Assembly (NCBI RefSeq): GCF_030272615.1
Contig: NC_081415.1
Span: 622,851,740-622,915,739, forward strand
DNA length: 64,000 nucleotides
DNA from: Cryptomeria japonica
Lineage: Eukaryota; Streptophyta; Pinopsida; Cupressales; Cupressaceae
Direction: 5' to 3'
The translations under genes and the position numbers were made by a program. The notes under the pieces were generated by a model. That model made no database searches. It was not told the DNA's origin and saw only the letters and a list, made by a program, of their open reading frames with translations. How positions within the stretch are numbered: the stretch's first letter is position 1; every line of letters begins with the position of its first letter. Positions 1-9,628 of the stretch are shown here, piece by piece.

Positions 1-8
1 TCAAGTAG

Positions 9-554
9 ATTCTTAGATATCTGAAGGGAACTATAGATTATGGATTGTGGCATCCATACAATAACGATTTCAATCTCAAAGTATTTACAGATGCAGATTG
101 GGCTGGTAATGTGGACGAACGGAAGAGAACAACCGGTGGTGCATTCTTTCTCGGTGGTAGACTAGTCTCATAGATGAGCAAGAAGAAGAGTTGTATCTCT
201 CAGTCTACAACAAAAGTAGAATATGTAGCAGCATTTATGAACTGCACTCAGATGATTTGGATGAAGTGTGTATTAAGTGGTTTCAAAGTCCATGTATCTG
301 AACCGGTGAGTATATTTTGTGACAACACAAGTGCAATTAATATTTCCAAGAATCTAGTATTACATTCTAGAACCAAGCACTTCAAGATCAAGTATCATTT
401 CTTGAGGGAGAAAGTTCAAAACAAAGAGGTTGTATTGGAACATGTTTCCAGTAAGGAGTAGTTAGTAGATATATTCACCAAGCCTCTACTGAAGGCTACA
501 TTTACCTATTTAAGAGGTGAATTAGGGGTGTTGCCCCTTCAAGAGGTGAACTAA
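9..554 (+). pseudogene. Copia-1 RNase H domain, C-terminal part of Pol
   Basis: This is the copia-type RNase HI domain that degrades the RNA strand during reverse transcription. One frame runs from the window edge to the terminal stop near 552. It shows TDADWAG (first Asp), STTKVEYVAA (Glu) and IFCDNTSAI (next Asp), followed by the conserved HSRTKH and the late DIFTKPL motif. Two in-frame stops (171-173 and 459-461) break it, so it is non-functional. The second stop lies just before the motif that normally ends Pol. Most of Pol is missing because the window starts inside the gene. Confidence 0.88.
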
Positions 555-790
555 AGGTATGTACTCCACATCATTCAGGTATTGCATTGTCAAAAATTTT
601 CAGGATTGATGTGTTGAAGGATGCTACTCCTCAAGGGGAGCAGCATAATGGAACATGGATGTTTGTGCCTCAACTTTGGTATTGTTGTCAAAAAGGGAGA
701 AGATGTGAAGTAGAGAATATATCTGCAGTTTTGAAGACATATTATATGGAAGAAGATGTAGAGATATCTTTGTGTATTGCCATCAATGCC

Positions 791-802
791 AAAGGGGGAG
801 AT
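791..802 (+). promoter_or_regulatory. Polypurine tract of Copia-1
   Basis: The purine run AAAGGGGGAGAT directly precedes the 3' LTR and would prime plus-strand DNA synthesis. The same run occurs before the Copia-3 and Copia-4 LTRs and, on the other strand, in TRG-1. Confidence 0.85.
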
Positions 803-2261
803 TATTGGCATATGTGTAGAGTTTGATGACATGATAGGATTGTATATTGTCATTGATGTCAATATGCTGAAGTATGATCTGGTATATTGAAGAAAGAAAA
901 CTCACAATGAAACTGGTATGATGGTATGAAGTGAACTGGTATATGCGAAAAGGTGAATCAGTATGTTGGAATGTGAACTAGTATATGCAAAGTTTGTATT
1001 GGGGTTTCATTTGATATGACTACTGGTTGGTAGTCTCAGCTTCAGGGTTTATGGTTGATGCATTCCAAGTTTGTGAGATTCGACCGATGACATCCTGTGA
1101 TGAGTTAGCATTAAAATGAAGATTAGATCGTGTTGCCAGGTCAGCCTTGTGCGCGTGATGGATTTCCTTGAGGATCTTGCATAAATAAGATTGATTCTAT
1201 CTACTTCGGGAATATGCAAAATCTAAGTAAATGGTCAAGAGCGCGTGATGGGTTATCAACTTCCAGAAGTGGCAAAGAACGAATGATGCAGAATGTCTTG
1301 AGATTTGTTCAAGATTGTTTTACCCTATGTAATGTGTTTAAACGGTTAGGATTGGACCGACTGTATTGTTAACCTATATGCTTAGGGTTTTAGGGTTTTG
1401 CCACTGACCTAATTGTTGTCTATAAGGTCGATGATGATTATCATTTGAAGTTGTTGGAAAATGAATGTGTGTGAAGTGATTCTTGCCAGACCGGAGCAGT
1501 GAGTAGAGATATGCAGAGTGTGATTGTAGATGTAAAGGAACTGAAGTGGATCTACCTTGGCATTGAGTGTTGTTATCAGATCAGTGTATTACCTATTTAC
1601 TTGTAACCATTTCAATAGATGGAAAATCCCTTTATCGGGTAGCTTTAACATGATTTTTGTAAATCCTTTAATAGGGTGACTCAAAATCATTGAGTTCTTT
1701 AAATCCTCTAACAAGGTAACCTTTAACAGGGTTTTAACCTCTAACTGGGTATTTACCCATCCCTTAATTGGGTGATCCCTAGCAGGATCGGTTCCTAGAA
1801 GAACCTGTTGTAAAGTCCTTAACCAGACTAGGCTCCTAATAGAGAGGACTTCAAAAGAGTTCAAGAACAACTTGTGGGTATTCATCCCCACCATGGTTTT
1901 TCCTAGTTGGCTTTCCATGTGAAAAATTAGTGTGTTATGTGTGATGCTTTTTCATGTGATGTTTTAGTATTTTCTGTTAAGTGGTAATACAAATTGATCC
2001 AATGGTTATTGTATTTCTGATGTTTTACTTTCTTAAGCATATGGGTGAAGTTGAGATGAGATGTTAGGTTTGAAGATGATCTAGATGAACTAGTTTATGT
2101 CTTTTACAGTCATACTGTGTGTTACCAGTAGTGCCTTGATTTAGATCGGTGATACTATTTACCGGTTAGTGCAGGCTTTATAGTTTAAGTTGTTAAAGAA
2201 GTTTTTGTCTATACTGATTCACCCCCCCTCTTAGTATTTGTTGGGTATTTACTGTTCATCA
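803..2261 (+). repeat. 3' LTR of Copia-1
   Basis: It starts right after the polypurine tract (TATTGG, where TGTTGG is expected) and ends in TTCATCA after the C-rich block usual near copia LTR ends (CACCCCCCCTC at about 2220). Between about 1590 and 1830 it carries a series of short imperfect units of the type AAATCCTTTAATAGGGTGAC. It also contains the GTGG/CATGGTTTTTCC...TTTCCATGTG block near 1890-1920 that other copia LTRs in this window share. The 1459-bp length is normal for plant copia. Confidence 0.85.
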
Positions 2262-3643
2262 TTATTCACCAGAATAAGCAAATGGGGATTCAAAGCTGTT
2301 TGAGTCCTGGTAATGGGTCCGTGACTCATAAACTAGTTTAATCTTAATCAAAATTTGGCTCCCATTGGGCATGCCAGAAAAAGAACTGTTGACTCTTAAT
2401 TTTACCTTAAACTTGAATAAACTTATGGGAAATTCAATGATGGGATGCCTATTGTGCAAAACACACTGAATGACCTACGAGTTTGAGAAGCCGACTCTTC
2501 ATATAATTGGGGGAGAAAAGGGGAAAGGAGAAACTTCAAAGAAAATGATGTACACTACTTTGGCGATACTTCAGAGTATTTCAGAAAAGTATTAATAGCA
2601 TATAAAACCCAAGTATCTGAATTTGTCCTTCTCAAGCAACTAGAAGGGTTTTTGGCCTCTAAAAACAAGGTGTTTAGTAAGGATTTCTGTTAAGCATTAC
2701 TCCTTGATGTCACGCAAGCGTGATTGAGACATTAAGCCCATCAAGATACCAAACAAATGTAGTCGCGCAAGCACGATTTAGACCAAGAGGCCCTACTTAG
2801 ATGTTGATATGAGAAAGAGTCCAAGGGTCATCACTTCCCAAGTAACTGCAATTCCCACGTAATACTTCCTTCAAAGCTTTCGCTCATCGGGTATTTTTTT
2901 ATAGTGAGTTAGAATGCCAAGGAATTCTAGCCGTACTCACTTTGGGTCGTTCCCTTCTCACGATTATCACTTGCTTGCAAAAGCAAAGTGGTCGGGAAGG
3001 CAGGCCCTCTAAAGGAGACAAACAATCAAAGACATGAGTATGGTATCGAAGATCTGGAATTCTGATCACCCTAAGAAGGATGAGAGAATACTCTCCTACT
3101 CCAATGTTACACTCAACAATCAAAGCACAAACACATTCATTCCAACCTATTTAAAAATTACTAAGTGCCTAATTAAAAAACACAAACACAAAGTTTGGTT
3201 GTTTCTCCAAGGCAACCTGCAAAAAATTGAGTTAGAAGTTTGATTTGTTGTCTTTGGCTATCGATTCTGCATAACACATGTTAGTAGTTTGATTCATTGT
3301 CTTTACCATGTGTATGCCAAGATTCTGCACAGATAATTAGTACCAAAATCCAAAGTACAGAAAACAGAATGCAAAAACTAAACAAATTTCAAATAAAACA
3401 CTGCATTTTTACCCCTGTTCTGGACTTTACACAGGCGCAGAACCCATGACACAGGCGCAGAATGTAGGACACAAGCACAGAATGTCTTCAACATAGGCGC
3501 AGAATGCTCAACACAGGCGCAGGATGCAGGACACAGGCGTAGAAGTCTCCAGAAAACCCTGCACGACCCTGTTTCTAGGTTTTTTGGCCTGCAAATCAAC
3601 TTGAGAGCACTCAAAACACCATAAAGAGGTTAGAAGGTTAGTG
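2262..3643 (-). other. 5' leader remnant of a gypsy element, no gene
   Basis: This is non-coding DNA on the primer-site side of the LTR. It corresponds in position to the 2.7-kb leader of Gypsy-2 and resembles it in layout: the stretch around 2880-3010 (TTTCGCTC start, then restriction-like GC-rich words and a GGCAGGCC-type segment) parallels 26610-26700. Short open frames here have no family features. It is truncated by the Copia-1 LTR at 2262. Confidence 0.6.
3429..3542 (-). repeat. Six copies of a 20-21-bp repeat, core ACACAGGCGCAG
   Basis: Copies begin at 3429, 3449, 3469, 3490, 3511 and 3531, giving spacing of 20, 20, 21, 21 and 20 bp. Four match the 12-nt core exactly or nearly so; the third and sixth carry substitutions. 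The array lies about 100 bp inside the tRNA primer site in the gypsy leader. The same core, in both orientations, reappears at 5789-5900. Confidence 0.85.
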
Positions 3644-3661
3644 TTCACGTCGGGTTCACCA
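3644..3661 (-). promoter_or_regulatory. Primer binding site, tRNA-Trp type
   Basis: The plus-strand text TTCACGTCGGGTTCACCA equals the last 18 nt (with CCA) of plant nuclear tRNA-Trp as I recall that sequence, so the minus strand carries its complement. It sits five bases from the LTR edge, the correct place for a minus-strand element whose internal region lies to the left. The Gypsy-2 site at 27740-27759 matches the same tRNA. Confidence 0.8.
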
Positions 3662-3666
3662 ATTAA

Positions 3667-5225
3667 TGTATGTTAGGAAATAGGAAATCATCACAAAAAA
3701 TTCAAAACATAACAGCTCAATCACAAATGCATTCATTGCAATGAATCTATCCTAAGACACACTCAATAGAGACATGAAACAAAAGCATTCAAAAGCAAAG
3801 ATTATGCAAACCATAGGCAAGATTTGAATGCTCCTTCATGCGGCTCCATTGTTCTTCTTTCCTCTCCAAATAGTTGTGGATCTCACCTACAAGTGCACAC
3901 ACAATTGAAAGCAAGTAGACGGGATTTTTGATCAAGAGTACTAGAAGCATAAATTCGATAGTCTGATTACCAATTATTAGGGGATTATTGAAGAAATTCA
4001 TCCAATTTATAGACAAATTGGAGAGATGAACAAATTAGCATGATAGTGATTCGAATGGAAATTCAAATCAAGAATAGCAAAATTATGACATGTCTATGAC
4101 AAATTGCTATGCAAGGATTTATGACAATTTATGACAATTTCTATGTCAAGAATTTATGACAATTTATGACAAATTTCTATGTCAAGAATTGATTAATTGT
4201 CAATTATGACAAATTATGACAAATTTCTATGTCATTCCCATGAATTTAGGAGAGAAATAGGAGGAAATTGAAATTAAGAATTAAGAAATTAGAAAAATTA
4301 GAAAATAGGAGGAATTAGGAAAATTAGGAATTGATAAATGATGAAATTAGGAATTAGGTAAATTAATTAATAATCTTTCATTTATTAATTAATTCACAAA
4401 GAGGAATAATTAGCCAATTAAATGAATATTTAATTGTCACAAGAAGACTTAGGATAAATAAATAATTTATTAATCCTAGAGGAAGAAATGACACACAAGG
4501 TTAAATGATTAAATCATGAAACCCTAGAAGATGAATTAGCAATGCGAGAATGACAATTAGGTCTTGATTGAAGATAATTGATTCGATCATGATTTTGATT
4601 AAATGATTTGATTGATAAATATGCCAATTGACGAGGAACAATGACAAATTGATCCAAATTGACATAATTGAGACAGACAACGATCGATGACAAATCAATC
4701 GCAAAATGACAAGATTGACAAGAGGACAAGGATCTATGACAAAATAGATTGCAAGATGACAAGATTGAAAAATGAACACGATCAATGACAAGATCGAACA
4801 TGACAACGACCGATGACAAATCGATCGCAAAACAACAAGATTGAAAATGATAAAGATTGATGACAAATCGATAAGATTGATAAGAGGACAACGATCAATG
4901 ACAAATCAATCGCAAATCGACAAGATTGATAAGAGGACAAAACCCTAATTAGGATTGATGATGTCCAAAATGATGACAAATTAGCACGCATATTGATGCG
5001 ATAAGATAAAATCGATCAAAATCATGATTGGATAGTGTTGTCGACAAGACCAAATTCGAAAGCGAGACAAATGAAGAATGTAGAAGAATGACTCGATGTT
5101 CACAAATGATAAAAACCAAGTGCGTGACATAGGAGAAATGTTAATGCGACGTAAAAACCTAAAATGAGGCAATGCACAAATGTTAAAGTACAATTCCGCA
5201 AGCGTTGACCATTTTTAGGTGTACA
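3667..5225 (-). repeat. Gypsy-1 LTR flanked by PBS on one side and PPT on the other
   Basis: On the minus strand it begins TGTACACC after the polypurine tract and ends ...CATACA before the tRNA-Trp site, so both ends are defined by function. It is AT-rich, with repeated TATGACAAATTTCTATGTC-like words at 4085-4230 and a longer repeat series at 4678-4938. Open frames inside it are by-products of those repeats. The 1559-bp length fits Tat-like elements. Confidence 0.8.
4678..4938. repeat. Imperfect tandem repeats inside the Gypsy-1 LTR
   Basis: About four to five degenerate units of roughly 50-65 bp contain the words CGATCGATGACAAATC, GCAAAATGACAAGATTG and ACAAGAGGACAA. They lie in the LTR half nearer the primer site. 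Such arrays in LTRs often carry promoter or enhancer sequences, but nothing here proves that role. Confidence 0.7.
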
Positions 5226-5243
5226 TTTTGCCCCTCTTTGAGA
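5226..5243 (-). promoter_or_regulatory. Polypurine tract of Gypsy-1
   Basis: The minus strand reads TCTCAAAGAGGGGCAAAA directly before the LTR start TGTACA. Gypsy-2 has a nearly identical tract in the same place (15254-15270), which fixes the LTR boundaries of both elements. Confidence 0.85.
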
Positions 5244-5529
5244 CAATGTGATTTTAAGCGTTGTTTCAAAGAACAATAATGAAAATGCCTCAGACGCTGA
5301 CAATGACATATAAAAATGCCGCAGACAATAACAATGACATATGCATGCCCCCTCGAGGAATTGGCCGGAAACATGCAAAAAAGAGGCCAATTGATCAATA
5401 AAAATGATAGGAGCGAATGGACTGACAATCGGAGATCGGATGCACGAAGGACAAGCAATTGAAGACACAAAAGACCATGACCAACATAAGAGGAAGAGGG
5501 TGCACATCCATCGATGCACTGACAAAGAG

Positions 5530-5538
5530 CTATAAATG
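5530..5538 (+). promoter_or_regulatory. TATA-like box upstream of the antisense PMD gene
   Basis: The plus strand carries CTATAAATG inside GAGCTATAAATGAGACC, a good plant TATA context. It lies 90 bp before the first ATG of a small ORF (5620) and 545 bp before the first ATG of the PMD frame (6075), in the correct orientation for both. Function is inferred from position only. Confidence 0.45.
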
Positions 5539-5619
5539 AGACCAAGAGGTTGAAAATGGCTCATTTGTACTAAACAAAGAGGAGAATTTGTTGATTTGGA
5601 CAAGGACAGCTGCAGAGAG

Positions 5620-5976
5620 ATGGTGAACATTCCAATGGCGGATCACCTCAGGGAACGTGTACACACATTCAGACGACCGGACGACGCAGGAGCAGCGTTA
5701 TGGATCTCAAATACCCATGTTTTCAATTTCATGACTTGTGATTGCTTGCGGGACATTGCGGGGCCCACAGGGGATGTCGAAAAGGACTCCTGCGCTTGTG
5801 TAGGGCGAATCCTGCGCTTGTGTAGGGTCTTCTATGCTTGTGTAGGGAGACACAGGCGCAGGTTACCTGACACAGGCGCAGGTTACCTCACACAGGCACA
5901 ATTGTGCAATGCAAACCCTAATTTTGGTCAAAATGACATGCAAATGATCCGGAAAAGGGGGATAAGGGTAGGATAG
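5620..5976 (+). CDS. Small ORF upstream of the PMD gene, unrecognised
   Basis: About 118 codons from an ATG just downstream of the TATA-like box. I do not recognise the N-terminal half. The C-terminal half is the translation of the inverted 20-bp repeat arrays (Cys-Ala-Cys-Val-Gly-Arg type repeats), which speaks against a conserved protein. It could be a first exon or upstream ORF of the PMD gene, or chance. It is in a different frame from the PMD. Confidence 0.2.
   Translation: MVNIPMADHLRERVHTFRRPDDAGAALWISNTHVFNFMTCDCLRDIAGPTGDVEKDSCACVGRILRLCRVFYACVGRHRRRLPDTGAGYLTQAQLCNANPNFGQNDMQMIRKRGIRVG
5789..5900. repeat. Two head-to-head arrays of the 20-bp CACAGGCGCAG repeat
   Basis: Three copies of CCTGCGCTTGTGTAGGG (starting 5789, 5811, 5831, the last degenerate) are followed at once by three copies of ACACAGGCGCAGG (starting about 5850, 5870, 5890). 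The two blocks are reverse complements at their core, so the transcript of either strand could fold into a stem of about 40-50 bp. The core is the same as in the leader array at 3429-3542. Confidence 0.8.
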
Positions 5977-6074
5977 GTCAGATGAGATGAAAAACACCCT
6001 GATTAGACATGAAAATGAGGAAATGCAACCCGTAGGAGCAAACCTTGAAACTGACAAAATTTGCCCCAATTGTG

Positions 6075-7526
6075 ATGCAGAGTCGACAGTATCCGTTGAT
6101 CACATGGGAAAACCGACCAGATTGCTTTATGCTACGACATAGACTCAGGAGCACAGAGAGAGATACCTTAGCAGGACATGGGATATACTATGTCACATTC
6201 ATGCCTGAGATTAGGGAAAACATAGGACTGCTGACTGCATTGGCAGAGCGATGGCATTCAGAGACTTCCTCCTTCCATCTGGCGATTGGAGAGGCGACGT
6301 TAACACTGGAGGATGTATGGTGTATCCTCCGCATTTCGATTCATGGAGAGATGATAGAGTATGACGTAGTGACAGGGAGAGATGCATTGTGCAGATTGTT
6401 TGAGTGCGACACAGATGATCTGGATATCGTTGAGAGGGAGATTGGCTAGGAGACTATGGCATCAGAGTATGATCGACGATACGTGGTGATAGCATGCCTA
6501 CTAGTAGGAGACAGATGAGGACATGGATTCCCTATTGGATGGGGAAGAGTGCTAGAGTGGATGGCGACAGAGGGGACAGTGTACGCATGGGGACCATGTG
6601 TACTGGCTATGCTCTATTTTCAGCTGCATCAGATAGCATATCAGGGAGTGCAGACATTGAGCTGTGGAGTCACATTGCTACAGGTATGGGCATTTGAGCA
6701 CATAGCCATATGTTGACCGATCACAGATAGACAGGTAGTACCACACCAACCATATGTTTATTGCTATGGGGGAGCATTGAGACAGGGTCCTTTTGGATAT
6801 ATATTGTACTGGCGACACGAGCTAGACAGACTGAGAGAGTTCATATGGAGGCCATATCGTGATTGTTCGGGATGGTCAGATGACAGTGAGGAGTTACCAT
6901 ATTGTAGACAGGAGAGGTACCTGATTGGGCGACCAGTGAATCGTCAGAGAGTAATTGAGTTGTACCTACTAGAGAGAGTCAGACGACAGTTTGGAGAGAG
7001 GCAGGATGTACCCAGGAGGACTGCACAATTTGCTCGATCTCATAGAGAGACGAGTCAGTGGGGGAGTATGATTCAGCCACACACAACACATGCAGACTTC
7101 TCATAGCTACAACAGAGACAGTGGGATTGGAGATCAGATGTGGCAGATGTCGGGATGACAGATGAGTATGAGAGATGGTTTGCACGACGACGGCCAGTGC
7201 CATTGACAGATCCGGATATTCCTGTACCGAGGCGACAGGAGGACTTCCCACTCATAAGAGAGGAGGAGGGAGATGATGAGGATGAGGAGGAGGAGGACGG
7301 TGATGAGGATGGGGATGAGGATGGGGAGCAAGAGGCATTACAAGACATACCCATAGAGCTAGAGACAGCTGGGACAGAGGAGATGGAGATATTCAGGGCT
7401 ACCATAGCGAGTCAGCAGGATCACATTGAGACTTTAGAGAGAGAGCATGATCAGTTCAGAGTGGAGATAGCTAGACTCACAGCGGCTCAAGATGTAGCAA
7501 TTGCTCAGGCACAGCGAGAGGAATAG
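6075..7526 (+). pseudogene. Plant mobile domain (PMD, aminotransferase-like) protein, antisense to Gypsy-1
   Basis: The frame from ATG 6075 to the stop at 7526 keeps one register for 484 codons. Residues 15-40 hold the DCFMLRHRL...LAGHGIYYV segment. After it come LLTALAERWHSETSSFHL, GEATLTLEDVWCIL and, further on, YAWGPCVLAMLYFQL and LLQVWAFEHIA, the successive signature blocks of the PMD family (MAIN/MAIL1-like and retrotransposon-borne copies). The C-terminus has an Asp/Glu-rich tract (about 7260-7330) followed by a likely coiled coil. Four in-frame stops (near 6447, 6513, 6711 and 7107) and no frameshift are seen; each fits a single C-to-T or G-to-A change. The gene lies on the strand opposite to gag-pol, between integrase and the 3' LTR, where other Tat elements carry antisense ORFs. 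Its function in the element is unknown. Confidence 0.82.
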
Positions 7527-9628
7527 AGAGTCACTGAGTATATTGGGTCGATTCGGTATTCCAGTGTATGGGAGCTAGGATAGATGCTGGTAGAGACCGG
7601 AGAGGAGATACGCCATTGGAGGTCACTATATGAGAGTGCAATTCCACCAGAGTAGAGAGCTCTGTCATATCGGGCACGATCGAGGACAGAGAGCAGGGCA
7701 CGCTCTCGGAGGTCATTGAGCAGCATGGGGGTGAGTGGACCAATGAGACCACCACAACCAAGACCAGGAGGGACATCATCCGCAAGACCTTGTAAGGATG
7801 AGGAGGACCGAGGGAGCACCCAGTGATAGAGGCACGTGCTCCTTAGACAGATAGTAGACATTATTTAGTTTGACATTTTGTAGTTAGTCTGCGGGCCATA
7901 CTTAGGACAGACAGTCCAATTTTGTACTCTGATATTATTGTGACATATGATATGATATGCATCGATATGATGGGATGCAATATGTTATGACTGATGTTAT
8001 TTTTCCATGTATGGATGGCTCATACATTGTTTATGTACCTTTGTGGAATATGTATGGATATGTATATATATATATTTTTTTGCTTATGCATTTTTGGATG
8101 CATTTATAATATGAAATGGATAAAATGCTTGATATGGTGCAAATGTAATGCAAATGTACTAACCAAATGGATGCAGGATGCAGCATATGTGTGCGGGGAA
8201 ATCGGAGCACTAAACTGAACTGACTATCCGAATTGATGGAAGAAATGTTAGTAAGAAAAAAAAATGAGACAGAAGACAGTTAAAGATGAAGAAAACTTGC
8301 TTTCAGTAATGCACTTTGTAGGTGAGAACCTTTATTTTTATGTAGCAAAATGGATGCGTAGCATCATGGCATTGAAGGCCAGGGCTGAAATGCAACCCTT
8401 TTTGCAAAAGATAGACACATCGCAGACAAACAACAATCACAATCAAGAAAAAGGACCATGATCCATCCCGGTCACTCTAAATCACTCAGTGACATCATCG
8501 AGCAACATAGGAACATGATCGAAGCCAAAGATAAACCAATAAAAAGATAAGATGCACAAATTCCAACAAATCAAACAAACATCTAGATCTTCATTGTCAA
8601 AAGTTGAAAGTGCGGATAGGACGATCATGTTGTCTGGTTTCAGGACATGTGGTACCCCATCTAAGATAGGACACAGTCTAGTTTCGAGTATATCACACCC
8701 TATATAAGGCCCATGATAGTAGAGACAAGGACAAATGATTTTGATGGTAACGTTCGATTGATAAGACAATTGTGATCAGTTTGAATATCTGGTTTAATTG
8801 AAAAGGTTCATCTGTTAACGCATGATGTCATTAAAGCACAGTGTGCGATTGCGTGTTGTTGGATGTATGCTCAGTGATTTGTCTATGCACAAAAAGAGAT
8901 CCTTTATTGCAAAATGCGTGTTTTTGGATTTTAATGTTTTTGAAATGTTTTTGTTCATTTTTTCAGGACTTTTTATGATTTTTTAGGGATTTTCATTTTT
9001 TCAATTTTTAGATACTTTTTTAAGGACTTTTTTCAAATTTTTAATGATTTTTTCAGGACATTTTGCAATTTTTATGATCTTTTTCAGGACTTTATTTGAT
9101 TTTTTTAAGAGATTTTTTTAGGACATTTTTCAATTTTTTTGAATTTTTTCAAGACATTTTTAAATGCAAAAGTTCCAGTGATCGATCATGACAAGGGAAC
9201 GCACCCAATGTGCATCGGAAAGACATACATAGACCAAGACCAAAACATATGGACAAAGAATCGGGGTATGTAGGACAATGATGTCGACCAATAACGAGCC
9301 TGAAATAGGACATCGGGTCAAGACAAAGATAGACATGAGGAACCGGCCGAGAAAAAGCATAGCTTAAAGGTCATGATAGATGACGGAGCAACGATCTCAT
9401 TTTACACATGGCGCCTGTTTGCCAGGTTTTCACCAAGGTACTTGCCCCAAGCGCCTGTTTGCTAGGTTTTCACTAGAGGGCGAATCATTTTTCTTTGCTC
9501 TCTTTTTTTTTTTTGCTCTTTTTCTCTTTTTTCATTTTTTTTGTATTTTTCATTTTTTTTGTATTTTACATTTTTTTCATTTTTTTGTATTTTTTCAGGA
9601 TCATATTTGAAGAAGTACTGATAGAAAA
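7527..9628. other. Non-coding 3' region of Gypsy-1 between PMD and integrase
   Basis: No gene is seen. The 7900-8030 stretch (repeated TGATATGATATGCAT-like words) resembles 16250-16330 in Gypsy-2, so the two elements share this spacer. From 8925 to 9165 the plus strand is T-rich with repeats of TTTTTCAGGACATTTTT type, and from 9488 to 9600 it is almost pure T with CATTTTTTTTGTATT words. The motif GCCTGTTTGCCAGGTTTT occurs at 9413-9430 and, with one change, at 9453-9470; Gypsy-2 has it at 17521-17538. Confidence 0.6.

Larger units (their letters stand above)
1..2261 (+). mobile_element. Copia-1: 3' end of a Ty1/copia retrotransposon
   Basis: The order RNase H, short 3' untranslated stretch, polypurine tract and LTR identifies the right-hand end of a plus-strand copia element. 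Everything upstream of RNase H lies outside the window. The LTR end at 2261 abuts the decayed gypsy leader; the adjacent five bases (ttatt) would be the target duplication but the partner copy is not visible. Its LTR is only distantly related to that of Copia-2, -3 and -4 and shares more structure with that of Copia-5. Confidence 0.9.

Noticed and set aside
3429..3542. CRISPR-like spacing of a short repeat
   Set aside because: Repeat core is 12 nt with 8-9-nt spacers, in a plant retrotransposon leader. No Cas gene and no spacer structure exist.
4501..4991. Minus-strand frames rich in Ser, Leu, Cys and His repeats
   Set aside because: They are translations of the imperfect LTR repeats at 4678-4938, and overlapping frames show the same periodicity.
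5596..6077. PMD start at the non-ATG codon 6045 or at 5596
   Set aside because: Both are TTG codons. The first ATG in the PMD register is 6075, although an upstream exon cannot be excluded.
7073..7405. Minus-strand frame with a long Ser run
   Set aside because: It is the opposite strand of the Asp/Glu-rich codons at the PMD C-terminus.
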